From assembly GCA_937983065.1 (NCBI GenBank), contig CALKAL010000134.1:1-18677 (forward strand): a stretch of DNA of 18,677 bases. The letters are read 5' to 3'. Shown piece by piece: positions 14,683 to 18,677 of this stretch. The number at the start of each line of letters is the position of its first letter. Position 1 is the stretch's first letter. The stretch is from an uncultured Bacillaceae bacterium. GTDB taxonomy: Bacteria > Bacillota > Bacilli > Bacillales > Alkalibacillaceae. Below the pieces are notes generated by a model. That model saw only the letters and a list, made by a program, of their open reading frames with translations, had not been told where the DNA came from and searched no databases. Position numbers and translations under genes: made by a program.

Positions 14683-15978
14683 ATGTCGACTTACCATTTC
14701 ATAGGGATTAAAGGAACTGGTATGAGTGCACTCGCACAAATTTTACATGATTCAGGAGAAAAGGTTCAAGGCTCTGATATTGAGAAAACAATTTTTACCG
14801 AAGCGGCTTTAAGAGAAAAAAATATACCGATTCTTCCTTTTGATGAAAATAATATCGTTGAAGGTTTAATTATAATCGCGGGAAATTCGTTTTCCGATGA
14901 GCATGAAGAAATCGCTAAAGCAAAACAACTTAATCTTCCATTTTACCGTTACCACGAATTTTTAGGAGAATGGTTAAAGAGGTTTACGAGTGTCGCTGTA
15001 ACAGGCGCCCACGGAAAAACATCGACGACTGGCTTACTTGCCCATACGCTTAAAGAAACGGCACCACTCTCTTATTTAATCGGGGACGGAACAGGCTTTG
15101 GTAATGAAGAAAGTAATATCTTTGTTTTCGAGGCATGTGAGTATCGGAGACATTTTTTAGCGTATGAGCCAGACTATGCGATTATGACGAATATTGATTA
15201 TGATCATCCTGATTATTTTACAAGCCTGGATGACGTATTCAATGCCTTTCAAGAGATGGCTTTAAACGTTAAAAAAGGAATTATCGCTTGTGGTGATGAT
15301 GAAATGCTCCAAAAAATACAAGCAAAGGTCCCAGTCATTTATTACGGTTTTTCAGACGGTAATGACTTCCAAGCGAAAAACGTACAAGAAACGGAAGAAG
15401 GAACGACATTCGATTTATTTGTGAGAAGTGAACTTTATCATACGTTTACCATTCCGTTATACGGTAATCACCACGTCTTAAATGCTTTAAGTGTGATCGC
15501 TTTAATGCATTATGAAGGATTTAAGAAGGAAGATATGGAACATCTACGTACATTCCCAGGTGTTAAACGCCGCTTTACAGAAACGAAGTGGGATAACGGA
15601 CAAATACTTATTGATGACTATGCGCATCACCCGCGGGAAATTGAAGCAACGATTGAATCTGCTCGAAAAAAATATCCAACTAAAGAAATAGTTGCTGTCT
15701 TTCAACCGCATACATTTACGAGAACGAAAAAATTTGTTGAACAATTTACAAAAAGTTTATCAGAAGCGGATCACGTGTACTTATGCGATATTTTTGCATC
15801 AGCTAGGGAAAAGTCTGGTTCCTTCTCGATTGAAGATTTACAAAAGATGATTGATGGCTCAAAAATGTTACATTTGAACAACACCGCTGTTTTAAACGCT
15901 CATAAAAACAGTGTCATCTTGTTTATGGGCGCTGGTGATATTCAAAAATATGAAGAGGAATTTAAAAAAATAAGCTAA
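14683..15978 (+). CDS. murC: UDP-N-acetylmuramate--L-alanine ligase
   Basis: A 431-residue cytoplasmic ligase that adds L-alanine to UDP-N-acetylmuramate using ATP, the first amino-acid step of peptidoglycan synthesis. The N-terminal nucleotide-binding glycine motif is GIKGTGMSALAQIL (8-21). The ATP loop is TGAHGKTST (107-115). The middle domain shows FEACEYRRHF and TNIDYDHPDYF, and the C-terminal domain IDDYAHHPREIEATI, all conserved in MurC. Length agrees with B. subtilis MurC (about 432). GGAGG (14670-14674) lies 8 bases before the ATG. It is probably monocistronic, with strong terminators on both sides. Confidence 0.97.
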   Translation: MSTYHFIGIKGTGMSALAQILHDSGEKVQGSDIEKTIFTEAALREKNIPILPFDENNIVEGLIIIAGNSFSDEHEEIAKAKQLNLPFYRYHEFLGEWLKRFTSVAVTGAHGKTSTTGLLAHTLKETAPLSYLIGDGTGFGNEESNIFVFEACEYRRHFLAYEPDYAIMTNIDYDHPDYFTSLDDVFNAFQEMALNVKKGIIACGDDEMLQKIQAKVPVIYYGFSDGNDFQAKNVQETEEGTTFDLFVRSELYHTFTIPLYGNHHVLNALSVIALMHYEGFKKEDMEHLRTFPGVKRRFTETKWDNGQILIDDYAHHPREIEATIESARKKYPTKEIVAVFQPHTFTRTKKFVEQFTKSLSEADHVYLCDIFASAREKSGSFSIEDLQKMIDGSKMLHLNNTAVLNAHKNSVILFMGAGDIQKYEEEFKKIS

Positions 15979-16015
15979 TTGCTTTTTTCAAGATAAAAAA
16001 CTGTTAATTAAAAAG

Positions 16016-16045
16016 GGTAGCTTGTGTGAGACAAGCTACCTTTTT
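16016..16045 (+). terminator. Bidirectional terminator between murC and ampS
   Basis: GGTAGCTTGT (16016-16025) pairs with ACAAGCTACC (16031-16040), loop GTGAG, followed by five T. The A5 run at 16010-16014 gives a T tail on the minus strand, so it can also end the ampS transcript after the repeat array. Confidence 0.9.
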
Positions 16046-16065
16046 AAATTTAGTTTATAAAATTT

Positions 16066-16188
16066 ATGCTCAGAATTTTGTCGAATATGCTCAGGAATTT
16101 GTCAATAGGCTCAAAACTCTGTCGAATATGCTCAATTAAATGTCGAATATGCTCAAATTCACTTTTTTATGCTCAAATTCATCATTTC
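16066..16188. repeat. Six-unit imperfect tandem repeat, 20-21 bp period
   Basis: Six head-to-tail units begin at 16066, 16087, 16107, 16128, 16149 and 16169. Each begins ATGCTCA (AGGCTCA in the third). The first four end in TGTCGAAT or TGTCAAT, giving a consensus near ATGCTCAGAATTTTGTCGAA. Units five and six keep only ATGCTCAAATTCA plus T-rich tails. The array fills the space from just after the murC terminator into the ampS stop codon (16182-16184), so it would be transcribed as the ampS 3' untranslated region. The period is close to two DNA helical turns. There are no unique spacers, so it is not CRISPR. No open reading frame with a ribosome binding site covers it. Confidence 0.88.
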
Positions 16189-17294
16189 AAAAATTCTGGA
16201 TTAAGCTTCTCCAACTCCGGTATAACGAAACGACCATCTTTTCTAACGAGTTCGCCGTCAAAATAAATTTCTCCCCCACCGTATTCTTCCCGCTGAATAA
16301 CGACCATGTCCCAATGGATGGCGGAATCATTGCCGTTATATGCGTTTTCATACGCTTGCCCTGGTGTAAAGTGAAAACTTCCATCGATTTTTTCATCGAA
16401 TAAAATATCTTGCATCGGGTGTAAAATGTACGGATTTATTCCAATGGCAAACTCACCAATATATCTTGCACCCTCATCCGTATTTAAAATGTCGTTAATT
16501 CTTTCTGTATCGTTCGCTTTCGCATCAACGATTTTGCCGTCTTTAAACGTTAGCTCAACATTTTCAAACGTAAAGCCTTGATATGGAGATGGTGTATTGT
16601 ACGTTAACGTTCCATTAATCGAATCACGAACAGGTGCAGTATAAACTTCACCATCTGGAATATTCATTTCCCCAGCACATTTAATTTTTGGTATGTCTTT
16701 AATGGAAAAAGTTAAGTCTGTGCCTGGCCCTTTAATATGCACCTCATCCGTTTCATTCATTTTATTAACGAGGGCATCCATCGCCTCACTCATTTTTGCA
16801 TAATCAAGGGTACAGACATTAAAATAGAAATCTTCAAAGGCTTCTGTGCTCATTTTTGCAAGCTGCGCCATGGATTCGTTCGGATAGCGGAGAACGCACC
16901 ATTTCGTTTTCGGAACACGAATATCCCGATGAACTTTGCCAACTGTTTGACCGAACAATTTATTTTTCTCTCCTGGAACATCAGACAACTCATTAATATT
17001 ATCTCCAGATCGAATCGCTATGTAAGCGTCCATGTCACGCATTCGGCTCGCTTCATATTTTTCCCATGCTTTAAGTTGTTCTTCTTGGGCACCTAATAAT
17101 AAAGAACGCATTACTTTTGAGTCTTTTAATTCAACAAAAGGATAACCGCCAGCAGCGTAGGCTTCTTCAATAATTGCACTAACAAGCTCTTGTTGTAAGC
17201 CCGTATTTTCGATTAATAATTTCTCACCTTTTTGCAGTTTAACGGAATAATGGACTAATCCTTTTGCCAGTTTTGTGATTCTTGGATCTCTCAA
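16182..17294 (-). CDS. ampS: M29-family aminopeptidase (AmpS-like)
   Basis: A 370-residue cytosolic metallopeptidase that removes N-terminal residues from peptides. The start, RDPRITKLAKGLVHYSVKLQKGEKLLI, is typical of the family. Expected two-metal ligands are visible in DGEVYTAP (E216), GEFAIGIN (E281), GSFHFTPGQAY (H308, Y315) and AIHWDMV (H327, D329). It is shorter than AmpS of B. subtilis (about 410 as I recall), mainly between H308 and H327, so it may be a compact subtype. The start is a TTG, supported by AGGAGG 8 bases upstream and by the protein beginning exactly like its relatives. A promoter lies at 17336-17364. Its stop codon is embedded in the last unit of the tandem repeat. It interrupts what I remember as an adjacent murC-ytxG arrangement. 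Confidence 0.9.
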   Translation of the reverse strand: MRDPRITKLAKGLVHYSVKLQKGEKLLIENTGLQQELVSAIIEEAYAAGGYPFVELKDSKVMRSLLLGAQEEQLKAWEKYEASRMRDMDAYIAIRSGDNINELSDVPGEKNKLFGQTVGKVHRDIRVPKTKWCVLRYPNESMAQLAKMSTEAFEDFYFNVCTLDYAKMSEAMDALVNKMNETDEVHIKGPGTDLTFSIKDIPKIKCAGEMNIPDGEVYTAPVRDSINGTLTYNTPSPYQGFTFENVELTFKDGKIVDAKANDTERINDILNTDEGARYIGEFAIGINPYILHPMQDILFDEKIDGSFHFTPGQAYENAYNGNDSAIHWDMVVIQREEYGGGEIYFDGELVRKDGRFVIPELEKLNPEFLK

Positions 17295-17335
17295 ATTATT
17301 CTCCTCCTATTCACCATACGATTAATCACTATTTT

Positions 17336-17364
17336 ATCATAATAAATAGCGAAAATTGTATGAA
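17336..17364 (-). promoter_or_regulatory. Sigma-A promoter of ampS
   Basis: On the minus strand TTCATA (17359-17364) and TATGAT (17336-17341) are separated by 17 bases, four of six and five of six matches. The -10 is 41 bases before the TTG start. It lies back to back with the ytxG promoter. Confidence 0.5.
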
Positions 17365-17367
17365 CAT

Positions 17368-17393
17368 GTTTGACATTGGGCAAAATCAGGTAT
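17368..17393 (+). promoter_or_regulatory. Probable sigma-B promoter of ytxGHJ
   Basis: GTTTGA (17368-17373), a 14-base spacer and AGGTAT (17388-17393) match the sigma-B consensus GTTTAA-N12-15-GGGTAT at 10 of 12 positions. The B. subtilis ytxGHJ operon is a known sigma-B (and sigma-H) target, which supports the call. An overlapping TTGACA (17370-17375) with TATAAA (17391-17396) at 15-base spacing is a possible but poorly spaced sigma-A promoter. Confidence 0.65.
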
Positions 17394-17430
17394 AAATTTA
17401 TAATAAACGTAATTGGAAGGTAGGGTAAAT

Positions 17431-17856
17431 ATGAACTTGCTCCACATATCTGCATTAATTGCTGCGATTGCTTTTCTTCTTTTAGTCATTTTCTTAATTA
17501 GAGCACTTATTTCAACGAGTAAAACATTAAATGCCGCCTCAAAGACATTGGATCATATCGGAACAACCCTTAAAGGTTTTGAACAACAAATGGAAGGTAT
17601 TACGAAAGAAACGACGGAACTTCTTAATAAAACGAATCGGTTAGCTGACGATATTGTAAATAAAACTGGAAAACTCGACGTTTTATTTGATGGGATTAAG
17701 GGAATAGGACATACTGTACAACAATTTAACTTATCTCTACAAAAATTGTCCGATGAGTTGCAGGAACAAGCGAATGAGCATGCTGAAAAAACCTCTCAAA
17801 CGATAAAATGGGGAGAAGCGGCCATTCATTTATGGAAAAAATATAAGGATAAATAA
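17431..17856 (+). CDS. ytxG: DUF948 general stress protein YtxG
   Basis: A 141-residue protein with one N-terminal membrane helix (about 5-26, HISALIAAIAFLLLVIFLIRAL). A long polar, probably coiled-coil helix follows (STSKTLNAASKTLDHIGTTLKGFEQQ onward). This is the DUF948 layout, and size and context match YtxG (about 143). An in-frame TTG at 17413 would put the purine-rich ribosome binding site (GGAAGGTAGGG) inside the gene, so the ATG at 17431 is used. First gene of ytxGHJ, behind a sigma-B-like promoter. Function unknown beyond stress induction of the operon in B. subtilis. Confidence 0.88.
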   Translation: MNLLHISALIAAIAFLLLVIFLIRALISTSKTLNAASKTLDHIGTTLKGFEQQMEGITKETTELLNKTNRLADDIVNKTGKLDVLFDGIKGIGHTVQQFNLSLQKLSDELQEQANEHAEKTSQTIKWGEAAIHLWKKYKDK

Positions 17857-17873
17857 AAAAGGAGGACGAATTT

Positions 17874-18281
17874 ATGGGAAACGAAAAAGGAAATCAAGAA
17901 GGTATTAACAGCAAAGACTTTTTAATTGGTACGTTAATTGGTAGTATTATCGGAGCTTCTGCCGCTTTATTGTTAGCGCCAAAATCAGGCAAAGAATTGA
18001 GACAAGATATTAATCAAGGTGCAACCAAAGTTAAAGAAAAAGCGGTTGAATGGAAAGATGTCGCTTATGAAAAAGGGTCTGAATGGACGCATCAATTGCA
18101 GGAAAAAAGTAAAGAATTAACAGAGAAAGTAAAGGATACGACGGGTCAACTACAAGATCGGTTCAGAAGTGAAGTATCTGACCAAGCGAAAGATTTAGCG
18201 GAAGCGATTGATGAAGCAGCTGATGAATTTGAAAGAAAAGAAGCGAACGATTTATTTGAACAAACTCAGAAAAACGAATAA
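17874..18281 (+). CDS. ytxH: YtxH-domain general stress protein
   Basis: A 135-residue protein. A glycine-rich membrane segment (about 15-38, FLIGTLIGSIIGASAALLLAP) leads into KSGKELRQDI, the signature of the YtxH-like domain. The remainder is a charged, amphipathic helix of repeated K/E/D-rich segments resembling LEA-type stress proteins. A canonical AAAGGAGG precedes the ATG and the gene starts 17 bases after ytxG. A terminator-like hairpin follows at once (18291-18323), so part of the transcription probably stops here. Molecular role unknown. Confidence 0.88.
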   Translation: MGNEKGNQEGINSKDFLIGTLIGSIIGASAALLLAPKSGKELRQDINQGATKVKEKAVEWKDVAYEKGSEWTHQLQEKSKELTEKVKDTTGQLQDRFRSEVSDQAKDLAEAIDEAADEFERKEANDLFEQTQKNE

Positions 18282-18290
18282 AATGAAAAT

Positions 18291-18323
18291 AAAAGTTGTT
18301 GGTTTTATACCGACAACTTTTTT
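18291..18323 (+). terminator. Terminator-like hairpin between ytxH and ytxJ
   Basis: AAAAGTTGTTGGT (18291-18303) pairs with ACCGACAACTTTT (18309-18321), with one G-U pair and a 5-base loop, followed by more T. It is a good intrinsic terminator 9 bases after the ytxH stop, inside what is a single operon in B. subtilis. ytxJ would need readthrough or its own promoter; none is obvious in 18282-18350. Confidence 0.85.
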
Positions 18324-18350
18324 ATAGGAAAATTTAGAAAGGGGATTAAT

Positions 18351-18674
18351 ATGGGAATTGATTTGTTAACAACACCAGAAGCTTTTGAACAAGTCGTTAA
18401 AGAAAATGAAGCTTGTTTATTGTTTAAACATAGTTTAACTTGTCCGATTAGTGCCGAAGCAAAAGAAGTCTATGATAAATTTAGAGATGAGACGGATTTA
18501 CCGATGTATATGCTTTACGTCCAAGATCATCGGGATGTCTCAAATCACGTCGCAGAATTCTTTGACATTAAACATGAATCACCGCAATTTTTCTATATTA
18601 AAGACGGTAAAGTAGAATTTCACACATCGCATTGGCATATTACGACTGAGAAATTACAAGAAGTTGTGAAGTGA
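18351..18674 (+). CDS. ytxJ: Monothiol bacilliredoxin YtxJ (BrxC)
   Basis: A 107-residue thioredoxin-fold protein. The active site is TCPIS (30-34), with a single catalytic Cys at 31, as in YtxJ/BrxC, which removes bacillithiol from mixed disulfides on proteins. FFYIKDGKVEFHTSHWHIT (80-98) corresponds to the usual cis-Pro and C-terminal thioredoxin region. A second Cys at position 22 (NEACLLFKH) is not part of the motif. GAAAGGGG lies about 6 bases before the ATG. The gene is complete and ends at TGA, 3 bases before the window edge. It implies that the organism makes bacillithiol (inference). Confidence 0.9.
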   Translation: MGIDLLTTPEAFEQVVKENEACLLFKHSLTCPISAEAKEVYDKFRDETDLPMYMLYVQDHRDVSNHVAEFFDIKHESPQFFYIKDGKVEFHTSHWHITTEKLQEVVK

Positions 18675-18677
18675 TGA

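Noticed and set aside
16066..16188. Possible CRISPR array
   Set aside because: The units abut each other with no unique spacers of 30-40 bp and no cas genes nearby. The repeats are imperfect and short.
16066..16266. Plus-strand frame whose peptide repeats every 7 residues (MLRILSN, MLRNLSI...)
   Set aside because: The 7-residue period is simply the 21-bp DNA repeat read as codons. There is no ribosome binding site, and the frame continues antisense into ampS.
16737..17096. 119-codon plus-strand frame opposite ampS
   Set aside because: It is entirely antisense to a well-supported M29 peptidase gene, lacks a ribosome binding site and has implausible composition.

Overview
The window looks like chromosomal core DNA from a Gram-positive, low-GC bacterium of the Bacillaceae. 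It is AT-rich, has strong GGAGG-type ribosome binding sites and typical sigma-A -10 boxes, and its genes are recognisable relatives of the Bacillus subtilis 'yt' region (ytgP, ytzG, ytzE, ytlQ, ytlR, ytnP, ytzB, ytoP, ytoQ, ytpQ, ytpR, murC, ytxG, ytxH, ytxJ). The bacilliredoxin-like YtxJ points to a bacillithiol-using organism. Gene order differs from B. subtilis as I remember it, so this is probably another genus. Product names come from sequence motifs and remembered families, not from a database search.

Layout. Positions 1-3370 hold a tight four-gene operon: a YtrA-type GntR regulator, an ABC ATPase, a six-helix permease and an unrecognised anchored extracytoplasmic protein. It has an extended -10 promoter, a probable palindromic operator and a strong terminator. 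Positions 3371-5846 carry the lipid II flippase-family gene ytgP (murJ) and the rRNA pseudouridine synthase ytzG. These meet the small DeoR-type regulator ytzE tail to tail, with overlapping stop codons. Positions 6333-9104 carry ytlQ, the lipid kinase-like ytlR and the metallo-beta-lactamase-fold gene ytnP. Next come ytzB (minus), the M42 aminopeptidase ytoP (plus) and ytoQ (minus), separated by hairpin terminators. Positions 11384-14554 are a plus-strand operon of a small lipoprotein, ytpQ, ytpR and a short-type nicotinate phosphoribosyltransferase. murC follows, then a minus-strand M29 aminopeptidase (ampS-like), then ytxG-ytxH-ytxJ from what looks like a sigma-B promoter.

How the genes fit together. 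MurJ/YtgP and MurC both act on peptidoglycan precursors. YtrA-type ABC operons in Bacillus respond to agents that target lipid II, so the first operon may be a cell-envelope stress module (inference). ytxGHJ is a general stress operon in B. subtilis, and the promoter seen here fits that. Two aminopeptidases and the NAD-salvage enzyme are housekeeping.

Most unusual features: (1) a six-unit, 20-21-bp imperfect tandem repeat (16066-16188) between the murC terminator and the ampS stop codon; (2) the nicotinate phosphoribosyltransferase sitting where I would expect the DNA translocase gene sftA; (3) a 16-bp direct repeat that duplicates a -10 region upstream of murC; (4) a six-codon leader ORF with a strong ribosome binding site just before ytgP. 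I see no complete new defence or mobile system, no CRISPR, no IS element and no tRNA or rRNA gene. No gene-free stretch exceeds 300 bases; the longest is 6077-6332.
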